Assembly: GCA_964407525.1 (NCBI GenBank)
Contig: CAYOWC010000332.1
Location: 1 to 5,305 of the forward strand
Direction of reading: 5' to 3'
DNA: 5,305 nt
DNA from: DUZB01 sp964407525
GTDB taxonomy: Bacteria > Desulfobacterota > DSM-4660 > Desulfatiglandales > Desulfatiglandaceae
This document shows, piece by piece, positions 1 through 5,305 of this stretch. A program made the translations under genes and the position numbers. The stretch's first letter is position 1. Each line of letters starts with the position of its first letter. The notes under the pieces were generated by a model that saw only the letters and a list, made by a program, of their open reading frames with translations, had not been told where the DNA came from and did no database searches.

Positions 1-24
1 GAAAACGCGAAATCACGAAAGTGT
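1..24. repeat. Three 8-base GAAANNNN units at the left edge
   Basis: GAAA recurs at 1, 9 and 17, giving GAAAACGC, GAAATCAC and GAAAGTGT back to back. The stretch lies just beyond the point where kinase homology ends, so it is probably non-coding repeat sequence rather than protein. It may extend past the window edge. Confidence 0.4.
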
Positions 25-33
25 AAACTACTT

Positions 34-58
34 TTTGGCTTAAATGAAGGATGCCAAA
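34..58. repeat. Short inverted repeat at the end of kinase homology
   Basis: TTTGGC (34-39) and GCCAAA (53-58) can pair as a six-base stem with a 13-base loop. It sits exactly where the kinase stops matching its family. On the minus strand an A-run, not a T-run, follows, so it is not a standard terminator for the kinase. It may be chance or mark a breakpoint. Confidence 0.3.
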
Positions 59-1537
59 TATCCTTTCCAAGGTTGCCTTATCCATGCCAACACCCGTGTC
101 GGAAACAGATATTTTCACATACCTCCCGGGTTCAGTAGCAAACGGTTTTACGTCATCCTCATCAAGGGTCACATTCTCTGTTTCCAAAAAAAGCTCGCCA
201 CCTCCCGGCATGGCCTGCCAGGCATTCACATAAAGATTCAAAAGGACCTGGTCAATCTGACCTCGGTCAATTTCCACGGGCCAAATATTTTCCTGGTATT
301 TGCTTTTTATAATGATCTCTTTTTTGGTCCGACCAAACATTCGATTCTGTTTGTCGATGAGTGCATTCAAATCAGTCGGCTTGACTTCATATTCCCCCCC
401 CATGGCAAAACCCAGGAGTTGCTTGGTCAGGTCGGCGGCACTTTCAACATAGTCCTCAATTCCTCTCAGATGTTCAAAATCCGGGCTAGAAACGTCCTTA
501 TTTGTCAGCATGGTGGAAGCTCGCCCCTGGATGGCCATGAGCAGGTTATTGAAGTCATGGGCAATCCCGCCAGCCAGGGTTCCTATAGATTCCATTCTTT
601 GGGCGTGTATGAACTGAGATTCCAGTTTTTTCTTTTCTTCTTCGGCCCGTTTTTGCTCGGTGATGTCTTCGATAATTCCGTCAAAATATTTGATGCCATC
701 ATTTTTATTTTTAACCGCAACAGCCGATACAGAACCGATGAGCACTGTCCCATCTTTTTTTTGTAATTCCAGCACCTCGTTTTTTACTGAACCTGCCTTT
801 TCAATTTTAGAAGAAAATTCTTTCCTCTCATGTGAATTTATATATAAATTACTGACCCCTATTTTTAAAAATTCCTCCTTGCTGTCGTATCCGAACATTT
901 TCACGATAGCAGGGTTCCCCTCGATAAATTTGCCTTTGGATCCTACAGAATTCCTAAAAACCCCGACGTTAAGATTATTCGTCAAAGATTTGTATTTCGC
1001 CTCGCCTTCGCGCAGTGCTTCCTCTGCCTGCTTGCGTTCCGTGATTTCAAAAATTGATCCATCTATAAATAGAGGGTTCCCGTCCTCTCCAAAAACAGGT
1101 CTACCTCTTTCCGAAAAATAGCGAATATTTCCATCCTTATGAAGTATGCGATACTCCACTTCAAAAGGGGTTTTCTTTTTAATGGCTTCTTCTACGGAGA
1201 TTGCGACTCCGCCTAAATCTTCGGGAAGAATCAAGGGTTCAATTGAACAAATTTCACCTTTTTTCAATTCGCCTGTTCTATATCCAGTCATGGTTTGCAG
1301 CATGTCATTAAAAAATTGCATTCGGCCTTTTTCCCTAATAAGTACTCTATACACCAATCCGGGAAGGTTCTCAGCAAGTGTCCGATACGAAAGTTCACTC
1401 TCCCTCAGGGCCTCCTCGACCCCTTTCCTCTCTTCAATTTCTTCCTTAAGGTCTTTTGTTCGTATCGATACCTGCCTCTTCAGAGCTGCGAACCAAAAGG
1501 ATAAAACTGCCCCAATCAAAACAAGAGCAAGAAAAAA

Positions 1538-1540
1538 CTA
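1538..1540 (-). other. In-frame amber codon at the start of the membrane helix
   Basis: TAG separates VLKVLF from FFLALVLIGAVLSFWF. Both sides are in the same frame and the hydrophobic helix continues straight after the stop. The simplest ancestral codon is TGG (Trp), one transition away, which would suit an aromatic residue at a membrane interface. That origin is inferred, not seen. Confidence 0.8.
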
Positions 1541-1957
1541 AAAAAGAACCTTCAATACATCAGTAAAAGATATCTCGGGAGATTTAAAAATCCCAAACCA
1601 CTTTTCAAATATTTCTTTTTGCTGCCCGGTTTCCTTTAAAATGCTCAAACCTTGGTTGATTCGTTCTAAGAGTTCTTGATTCCCTTCACTTACAGCAACA
1701 CTAAATGGCCTCTTGTATTCTTCAACAACAAGTGGCGCCAATGCCAGGTTTCTGAGGTTGAGCTTCTTAATAAAAATCAATCCAACCAGTTTTGGCATCA
1801 GTGCTGCATCTCCCTTCCCAGATGCCAACATCCTGAGGGCGTCCTGTAAATCCTCTGTGAGTAACAATTGATCATCTTTTATGTAATCCAGGGAACGCAG
1901 ATAATCATGGGCCTGGTCATTTTTCATGACAATGATTTTTTTTTTGCCGGAGATCAT
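1538..1957 (-). CDS. Middle fragment of sensor kinase: C-terminal half of periplasmic binding domain 2
   Basis: This 139-residue open frame overlaps the upstream fragment by 41 bases and continues its second Venus-flytrap domain. It reads KIIVMKNDQAHDYLRSL, then LQDALRMLASGKGDAALMPK, RPFSVAVSEGNQELLERI, and the closing helix QQKEIFEKWFGIF. These are the segments expected after the DLRQKK at the end of the upstream frame. The nominal ATG at 1957 has no Shine-Dalgarno and lies inside the preceding gene, so I do not think this is an independent start. The frame ends at a TAG just after VLKVLF, exactly where the hydrophobic transmembrane helix should begin. On its own it is half of a binding domain with no signal peptide, so it is very unlikely to function alone. 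It belongs to the broken kinase. Confidence 0.75.
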   Translation of the reverse strand: MISGKKKIIVMKNDQAHDYLRSLDYIKDDQLLLTEDLQDALRMLASGKGDAALMPKLVGLIFIKKLNLRNLALAPLVVEEYKRPFSVAVSEGNQELLERINQGLSILKETGQQKEIFEKWFGIFKSPEISFTDVLKVLF

Positions 1958-3137
1958 TTAATGTTTTTATCTCTGGGGAGTTCTTCCTGGTAAAAAAGGC
2001 ATCATAAGCAATGGTATGTGGTGCTGAAAAATCAAACGTTTTATCTCTTTCTTTGGAATAAGCCATCATCGGGAGAAAATCTATGGCTCCCGTCTTCAGC
2101 CCATTTCTAGCCTGCTCCCAGGAATCGACATTTATCCCGAATTTAAAACCCATTACTTCCGCAACGGCTCTCATCAAATCAACACTGAACCCGTCTGGCT
2201 CCCCGTTTTCATTTACAAAGGTATAGGGATAATAGTTATCAACTATGATCGTCTTTATGGAGGGTTTCCCCGGAATGCCGGGTTCTGGAGGGTTCACTCC
2301 AAACCAACGCAGGTAAATGGCATTTACTGTTTCCTGCGGTATAGACGCGAGACTTTTGTTAATGATTGATATTAATTCCGGCCAGTCTTTACGAATAGAA
2401 AAGACTAAATCCAACGGTTTTTCCGAAGCAACATAGCCAATTTTAATGGACTGCAAAAAGTGCCTGTGAACAGTTTTATAGGTTGATGTACCCGTAATGC
2501 TTGCGTCTGCCTTTCCTTCCACGACCATTTTGGTTGCTTCGATACCAGAATCCGCTTCCATAACTTTGATGGTCGGATACGATTCTAAGAGTGCTGCATA
2601 TGCTTCATTTCCTTTCTGAATCGCCACAGTTTTTCCTGATAAGTCGCTGATGTCATTAATCTCAGAGGCACCATGAGATGGAACAATGACAAGCATGAAT
2701 TCTGAAACATAAACCTCCGAGAAGTTGAAAAAAGGCTCTCTGGCTTTCAGAGGGGCAGAAGTCACCAGACCGTCAATTTCACGGTTTTTGGCTTTTATAA
2801 CCATGTCCGCCCATTGACCTGTGACCAATTGGATGTTCGAACCGCTTGTTTCGTTTATGGTTTGTACGAAGTCAACATCAACCCCTTGCAGGATGCCGTC
2901 TGTCCCCTTAGAGACAAAAGGCTCCCATGTTTCGTCAGTACCAAGCCGTATAACTGGATGGGATTGGAGAAAGGCTTTTTCTTTCTCAGAAAGTTCAATT
3001 TGATTATGTTGAATTTTACCAGAGCCCTGGTATTGAATCGGTGAAGGGTCTTGAGACGGATAGGTGTATGCCGATACGGGAAAAAGACAAAAGAAAATAA
3101 TAATCAACATGTAGACAGGGTCTTTCCGGTTGAACAT
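1917..3137 (-). CDS. N-terminal fragment of sensor kinase: signal peptide, periplasmic binding domain 1 and half of domain 2
   Basis: This is an open frame of 406 residues. Residues 1-26 form a signal peptide or anchor: Lys/Arg near the start, then the hydrophobic stretch LIIIFFCLFPVSA. Residues about 48-66 carry the LSEKEKAFLQSHPVIRLG linker typical of the start of a Venus-flytrap domain in BvgS-like kinases. Domain 1 runs to about 280, ending in IYLRWFGV. Domain 2 starts at about 293 with IKTIIVDNYYPYTF, followed by GEPDGFSVDLMRAVAEVMGF. Family members bind amino acids or other small solutes; the ligand cannot be told from sequence. The frame runs through the A10 tract near residue 398 and ends about six codons later in KNHCHEK, which is not family sequence. 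The first ATG is chosen because GGAGG lies four bases upstream and the signal peptide follows at once. If translated as is, the product would be a secreted, incomplete binding protein. Confidence 0.8.
   Translation of the reverse strand: MFNRKDPVYMLIIIFFCLFPVSAYTYPSQDPSPIQYQGSGKIQHNQIELSEKEKAFLQSHPVIRLGTDETWEPFVSKGTDGILQGVDVDFVQTINETSGSNIQLVTGQWADMVIKAKNREIDGLVTSAPLKAREPFFNFSEVYVSEFMLVIVPSHGASEINDISDLSGKTVAIQKGNEAYAALLESYPTIKVMEADSGIEATKMVVEGKADASITGTSTYKTVHRHFLQSIKIGYVASEKPLDLVFSIRKDWPELISIINKSLASIPQETVNAIYLRWFGVNPPEPGIPGKPSIKTIIVDNYYPYTFVNENGEPDGFSVDLMRAVAEVMGFKFGINVDSWEQARNGLKTGAIDFLPMMAYSKERDKTFDFSAPHTIAYDAFFTRKNSPEIKTLNDLRQKKNHCHEK
1936..1945 (-). other. A10 homopolymer that carries the frameshift
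   Basis: Ten T on the plus strand (ten A in the mRNA) lie inside the second flytrap domain, where frame A (ending 1917) hands over to frame B (ending 1538). With nine A the codons would read Arg-Gln-Lys-Lys-Ile-Ile-Val-Met, which joins the two halves of the domain without a gap. The needed correction is loss of one base from the message (or gain of two). Confidence 0.8.
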
Positions 3138-3141
3138 CCCC

Positions 3142-3146
3142 CCTCC
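3142..3146 (-). promoter_or_regulatory. Shine-Dalgarno of the sensor kinase
   Basis: The coding strand reads GGAGG followed by four G and then ATG at 3137. The motif is strong but the four-base spacing is short. It supports ATG 3137 as the original start of the kinase gene. Confidence 0.6.
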
Positions 3147-3227
3147 ATTTAAGGTTCCTTGGTCATCCCTCGGTTAAGTTTTCGTGGACTATTTTTTCGT
3201 CGCCTTCGTTTCACCTAAAAACAGCAG

Positions 3228-3256
3228 TTAGCTTTTAAGCTATTAGCCGTTAGCTT
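3228..3256. repeat. TTAGCNN heptamer array, left arm
   Basis: TTAGC occurs at 3228, 3243 and 3250, with an interrupted copy TTAAGC at 3235, so the spacing is about seven bases with one inserted base. Bases 3243-3254 are the exact reverse complement of 3357-3368 in the right arm. Confidence 0.75.
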
Positions 3257-3347
3257 AATGATGTAAATGAGTTGTATCAGTTTTTCCTGTATTGCGACTT
3301 TCGCTTTCTGATGCTGAGCTGTTTCTCCGTAAACGACTTATATTGTA

Positions 3348-3375
3348 GGGCTAAGTGCTAACGGCTAAGCGCTAA
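3348..3375. repeat. NNGCTAA heptamer array, right arm
   Basis: GCTAA occurs at 3350, 3357, 3364 and 3371, exactly every seven bases: units GGGCTAA, GTGCTAA, CGGCTAA, GCGCTAA. The two leading bases of each unit vary while the five-base core does not. It faces the left arm across about 90 bases. Confidence 0.8.
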
Positions 3376-3385
3376 TTGCAGCTTC

Positions 3386-3427
3386 TAGGTTTCAATTTAA
3401 ACTAGTTTCCAAACACTTGTAAACCTA
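3386..3427. repeat. Inverted repeat with an inner palindrome
   Basis: TAGGTTT (3386-3392) and AAACCTA (3421-3427) pair perfectly over seven bases. The 28-base interval contains the ten-base palindrome AAACTAGTTT (3399-3408). It lies about 70 bases past the flavoenzyme stop codon. The minus-strand copy has no T-run after the stem, so I call it a structure of unknown role rather than a terminator. Confidence 0.4.
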
Positions 3428-3494
3428 AAAATAAGAAATCCTAAACGCAATGATACATCTGCCAGTCTCGAAAAGGAACATGATTTTGGATAGG

Positions 3495-4517
3495 TCATCC
3501 TTGATACAGGATGTGCCTCCCGATGGAATCTATCGAATTGCATGCAGTCAGGATCATGGCTGAATACAGTTCGCTTCTTAAATTCTCCAGATAGAGCTTG
3601 GCGCCCTCCCGACCTCCACCCAAAACCGCCACTGCCAGGGGCCTTCCTACCATAACAGCGTCTGCACCCAGGGCCAGCATCTTGAGGACGTCAATCCCAT
3701 CGCGTATTCCGCCGTCCACCAAAATGGTTATTTGACCCTTCACTTTATCCGCGATAGCCGGCAATACGGCAGCCGTCCCGGGCAGGTGGTCCATCACCCG
3801 GCCGCCATGGTTGGAAACCACAATGCCCTTTGCCCCCACATCCACCGCAAGCTGGGCTTCATCAGGGGTCATGATGCCCTTTAGAATCAGGGGTAGATCC
3901 GTATACTCCACGATGTTTTTCAGCTGTGCCGGTGTTTTGGGATAAACCGGACGGCCGTGTAAGCGTGGGGTGATCAAACCCGCGGCATCCAGATCCATGC
4001 CCACCATAGGTGCACCGGCCTCAGCCACCTGATCCAGTTCGGGGAAAAGGATTTTTTCCTCAAACGGTTTAAGCACCGGGATACCCTTGCCGCCTGTCTT
4101 GTGAAGCGCCGCCAAACCGGCTTCAATAAAAAATTCCGGCACTGCAGTGCCAAAGCAGCCCAGGGCTCCGGCATCGGCGCACCCGGCGACGAACTCCAGG
4201 CAGTACTCGGCCTCGGTTACGTCTTCACAGCCCATATTGATTTGCACCCCGGCCACTGGCGCCCCCAAGACCGGCAGACTCAAATTCTCACCAAGCACTT
4301 GGCAGTTTAGGTCAGGGTCAATCACATCATGTATCACCCGCATATTAAGGGTGACTTCAGCAAGGGCACTCACCGCATTTTTGAATGAGGCTCCAGTCCC
4401 ACTGCCGCCCATACCGGGAACCTCGCCCGCGCAGGCCCGGCCATCACAGCTCGGGCACATACGGCACCGTCCACCCATAATCCCTTTCGCTTTTTTGCGA
4501 ATATCTTTCAAATCCAA
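3495..4517 (-). CDS. FMN-dependent 2-hydroxy-acid oxidase/dehydrogenase (lactate oxidase/LldD-like), with N-terminal Cys cluster
   Basis: This complete 340-residue frame is a TIM-barrel flavoprotein of the FMN-dependent alpha-hydroxy-acid dehydrogenase family, whose members oxidise L-2-hydroxy acids such as lactate or glycolate to 2-oxo acids. Seen motifs are LPVLGAPVAG (81-90, FMN contact), VGMDLDAAG (172-180), ILKGI with Lys213, SNHGGR with the likely catalytic base His237 and Arg240, LVDGGIRDGIDVLKMLALGAD (266-286), and VGRP (290-293, phosphate-binding end). The N-terminal segment is shorter than in glycolate oxidase. In its place are Cys18, Cys21, Cys24 and Cys29 (C-x2-C-x2-C-x4-C) before GEVPGMGG, a pattern I recall from anaerobe homologues. 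It could bind a metal or Fe-S cluster, but that is inference. There is no signal peptide, so it is cytoplasmic. The start is TTG at 4517, because an AAGGAG stands six bases upstream and no upstream in-frame ATG exists. Substrate and electron acceptor are unknown; no lutABC, etf or lactate permease gene is in view. Confidence 0.9.
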   Translation of the reverse strand: MDLKDIRKKAKGIMGGRCRMCPSCDGRACAGEVPGMGGSGTGASFKNAVSALAEVTLNMRVIHDVIDPDLNCQVLGENLSLPVLGAPVAGVQINMGCEDVTEAEYCLEFVAGCADAGALGCFGTAVPEFFIEAGLAALHKTGGKGIPVLKPFEEKILFPELDQVAEAGAPMVGMDLDAAGLITPRLHGRPVYPKTPAQLKNIVEYTDLPLILKGIMTPDEAQLAVDVGAKGIVVSNHGGRVMDHLPGTAAVLPAIADKVKGQITILVDGGIRDGIDVLKMLALGADAVMVGRPLAVAVLGGGREGAKLYLENLRSELYSAMILTACNSIDSIGRHILYQG

Positions 4518-4523
4518 ATCGGT

Positions 4524-4530
4524 CTCCTTT
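4524..4530 (-). promoter_or_regulatory. Shine-Dalgarno that fixes the TTG start of the flavoenzyme
   Basis: The coding strand reads AAAGGAG, six bases before TTG 4517. No ATG or GTG start occurs in frame between the upstream stop at 4569-4571 and this site, so the TTG is the best start. Confidence 0.75.
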
Positions 4531-4567
4531 GCTGCTGCGGTTTCAAAAAATGCAATTTCGACTTCTA

Positions 4568-4594
4568 CTTATAAGCATTGTGATCATACGACAA
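4568..4594 (-). promoter_or_regulatory. Possible sigma-70-like promoter for the flavoenzyme
   Basis: The coding strand carries TTGTCG (4594-4589) and TATAAG (4573-4568). The -10 box is good but the -35 box is poor and the 15-base spacing is short. It lies 51 bases before the TTG start, inside the chimeric tail of the truncated exonuclease frame. Weak call. Confidence 0.25.
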
Positions 4595-5276
4595 CGCACA
4601 AGCCTGGGGCAAGTCCCAAATTGGGCGACTGGAAAGTAACAAATTTCCTATGACCTGTTCTGGGACGTCCGGGATCAATCAGCTTTTCAAATGTATCATC
4701 CAGATAAAGCGATCCATTTGCAACCCTCAGCGCACCGATCTGGATGATTTCATCCCCCTCGCTCGGCTGCAGACCGGTGGTCTCGGTGTCAAATGCAGCA
4801 TAAACCAGCGTGCTTAAGGGCCGATCAAGATCGGTCCCTGGCTTGGAACTCTCGCATATCGCCGCATACATGGACTGCTGGTCAGTAATCTGTTCCTCGA
4901 TCTCGTCAATCTTATGATCACGCTGGTCGGCCAGACGGTTCATTGCCGCAATCACTTGACGTAGCTCCGGCGGCCCCTGCTCCTCAAGACGAAGGTCCCG
5001 GTTGCTCACCAGCATCACCGTCAGACGTTCAACCATTGCCGCCATCCCGGTTACGTACTGCCTGAAAAGGCGGTTGAGAATCAAGAAACCGAGCAGAAGT
5101 GCCAGTACTGTCAGCCCTGCCCCAAGCGGCATGATCCGGTGAAAATAATGGGTAAATATGGCACGGTGATCCAGCGTGGCTTCGGCCCACGCGACAACCC
5201 CACTGGCTACGAACGGCCCCGCCATCAGCAGCAGGAGCAGGGCTGCGGCAATCATGTATCTGGTTCTGACAGTCAT
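4584..5276 (-). pseudogene. Truncated membrane-anchored DnaQ-family 3'-5' exonuclease (HAMP-like sensor)
   Basis: The 230-residue frame has a first membrane helix (about 8-29, rich in Ala and Leu) and a second (about 50-68). A HAMP-like amphipathic region follows (about 70-118, including RQYVTGMAAMVERL and LRQVIAAMNRLADQRD), then an acidic coiled segment to about 136. The start of a DEDD exonuclease domain comes next: VYAAFDTETTGL with Asp163 and Glu165, then DEIIQIGALRV and FEKLIDPGRP. DnaQ/RNase T-like domains normally need about 170 residues, continuing with an IHGIT-like segment and the Exo II and Exo III motifs. Here similarity stops after Pro205 (codon 4662-4664), and 25 unrelated residues lead to a TGA. 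With only one of three catalytic motifs it cannot be an active nuclease. The ATG at 5276 is chosen because a weak GGGA lies five bases upstream. Related membrane-bound exonucleases are known in proteobacteria near acetate-permease genes, but no such neighbour is in the window. Confidence 0.75.
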
Positions 5277-5280
5277 GTGA

Positions 5281-5305
5281 ATCCCAAATAAATCCTGAAT
5301 AAATC
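5281..5305. repeat. 11-base-spaced AATAAATC repeats upstream of the exonuclease
   Basis: AATAAATC occurs at 5287-5294 and 5298-5305, and its last four bases (AATC) recur one more 11-base step to the left, at 5280-5283. On the coding strand this reads GATTTATT, GATTTATT, GATT in helical phase just before ATG 5276. It could be an operator or chance in AT-rich leader DNA. Confidence 0.35.

Larger units (their letters stand above)
1..1537 (-). pseudogene. C-terminal fragment of sensor kinase: membrane helix, PAS-PAS-HisKA, partial HATPase
   Basis: The minus frame in line with the TAG at 1538-1540 is open from 1537 to the window edge. It starts with a membrane helix (FFLALVLIGAVLSFWFAAL, 1537-1481), then a linker RTKDLKEEIEERK. 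PAS 1 (about 1400-1030) closes with the PAC-type end GSIFEITERKQAEEAL. PAS 2 (about 1006-640) closes with IIEDITEQKRAEEEK. HisKA carries GGIAHDFNNLL with the phosphoacceptor His codon at 557-559. In the HATPase the N box NLYVNAWQAM lies at 209-238 and the G1 box DTGVGM at 83-100. After ERIF the expected (E/D)PFFTTK and GxGLGL lid are missing, and the remaining 18 codons resemble nothing in the family. No clear start codon or Shine-Dalgarno follows the TAG; a TTG at 1517-1519 or ATG at 1319-1321 are the nearest candidates. Without the lid, ATP binding should be lost. Confidence 0.8.
53..3137 (-). pseudogene. Broken BvgS/EvgS-like sensor histidine kinase (whole locus)
   Basis: Reading about 1,026 codons on the minus strand and bridging two lesions gives one coherent sensor kinase. 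The order is signal peptide, Venus-flytrap (SBP_bac_3) domain 1, Venus-flytrap domain 2, a membrane helix, a short coiled linker, PAS 1, PAS 2, HisKA, and a partial HATPase. In the BvgS/EvgS family, periplasmic ligand binding is passed through the helix and PAS domains to control autophosphorylation of a HisKA histidine. Lesions seen: a +1 base in the T10 run at 1936-1945, an amber codon at 1538-1540, and loss of family sequence after the motif ERIF at 56-67, so the ATP lid (G2 box) and any receiver or HPt domain are absent. It is a pseudogene if the sequence is accurate. One or both internal lesions could be sequencing errors, the homopolymer one especially. The left truncation is harder to explain that way. 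Confidence 0.85.
3138..3494. other. 357-base AT-rich spacer between flavoenzyme and kinase
   Basis: No protein-coding frame with family features is seen here. The segment holds the kinase Shine-Dalgarno, two facing arrays of TTAGC heptamers (3228-3256 and 3348-3375), and a separate inverted repeat (3386-3427). No convincing sigma-70 promoter for the kinase and no U-tailed terminator for the flavoenzyme could be picked out. The TTTTCGTGG and CTTCGTTT words at 3179-3211 loosely echo, in inverted orientation, the GAAA units at the left window edge. Confidence 0.6.
4518..4661 (-). other. Unrelated sequence after the exonuclease break, leading into the flavoenzyme
   Basis: From about 4661 leftward the exonuclease frame no longer encodes family sequence. 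The 144 bases contain the near-palindrome CCCAAATTGGG (4615-4625), the last 26 codons of the open frame, a possible promoter, and the flavoenzyme Shine-Dalgarno. It probably represents the flavoenzyme's own upstream region joined to a truncated gene. No insertion-sequence ends could be identified. Confidence 0.5.

Noticed and set aside
34..58. Rho-independent terminator at the kinase end
   Set aside because: The stem is only six bases with two A/T closing pairs, and the minus-strand bases after it are A-rich rather than a T-run.
44..1541. Long plus-strand open frames of 240, 153 and 131 codons
   Set aside because: They lie opposite the kinase's PAS, HisKA and HATPase coding frame, which has clear family motifs. 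Their translations show no recognisable domain, so they are antisense shadows.
1936..1945. Programmed -1 ribosomal frameshift at the A-run
   Set aside because: The downstream frame is reached by skipping one base, not by re-reading one. A -1 slip would enter the wrong frame.
3149..3166. Five-codon upstream ORF (Met-Thr-Lys-Glu-Pro) before the kinase
   Set aside because: It has only a weak GAGG three bases before its ATG, no repeated regulatory codons and no attenuator hairpin after it. ORFs this short arise often by chance.
1..3215. Terminal inverted repeats bounding the kinase (GAAA words at the left edge, TTTCG words at 3179-3211)
   Set aside because: The resemblance is limited to short CGAAA/TTTCG words with uneven spacing. 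No extended match or target duplication could be aligned by eye.
4578..4625. Palindromes TGATCA and CCCAAATTGGG as operators for the flavoenzyme
   Set aside because: Each is short and they share no half-site. Nothing in the window encodes a regulator to pair with them.
4101..4653. Plus-strand open frames opposite the flavoenzyme start and exonuclease tail
   Set aside because: They overlap the well-supported flavoenzyme on the other strand and read as low-complexity Pro/Ser/Thr sequence without motifs.

Overview
The window looks like accessory or decaying chromosomal DNA from an anaerobic proteobacterium-like organism. My best guess is a sulfate reducer of the Desulfobacterota (Desulfobacterales type). 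That rests on the BvgS-like sensor kinase with tandem periplasmic binding domains and PAS domains, the cysteine-rich FMN-dependent 2-hydroxy-acid dehydrogenase, and the membrane-anchored DnaQ-type exonuclease. It is inference from protein style, not a database match. Every supportable gene lies on the minus strand, so transcription runs from the right edge to the left edge.

Left part (1-3137): one large gene for a BvgS/EvgS-like sensor histidine kinase, broken in three ways. In coding order it has a signal peptide, Venus-flytrap domain 1, Venus-flytrap domain 2, one membrane helix, two PAS domains, a HisKA dimerisation/phosphoacceptor domain, and an ATPase domain that stops after the G1 box. 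The breaks are a one-base frameshift in a run of ten A (T10 on the plus strand, 1936-1945), an in-frame TAG at the start of the membrane helix (1538-1540), and loss of family similarity near position 55, just before the ATP lid. No continuous open frame covers 1-1537 plus 1538-3137, but the domain order reads straight through once the first two lesions are bridged.

Middle (3138-3494): a 357-base AT-rich spacer. It holds two arrays of a 7-base unit (TTAGCNN, and its complement NNGCTAA) facing each other, including a perfect 12-base inverted repeat, and a second, unrelated inverted repeat.

Right part (3495-5305): an apparently intact FMN-dependent 2-hydroxy-acid oxidase/dehydrogenase with an N-terminal four-cysteine cluster and a TTG start set by a good Shine-Dalgarno sequence. 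Upstream of it is the 5' part of a membrane-bound, HAMP-like DnaQ-family exonuclease that keeps only the first catalytic motif before running into unrelated sequence near 4660.

The right part is visibly more GC-rich than the kinase, which suggests a different origin. I see no evidence that the three genes work together. The simplest reading is an intact flavoenzyme lying between two damaged signalling or nuclease genes in a rearranged, repeat-bearing region. No tRNA, rRNA, CRISPR array, transposase or recognised riboswitch was seen.
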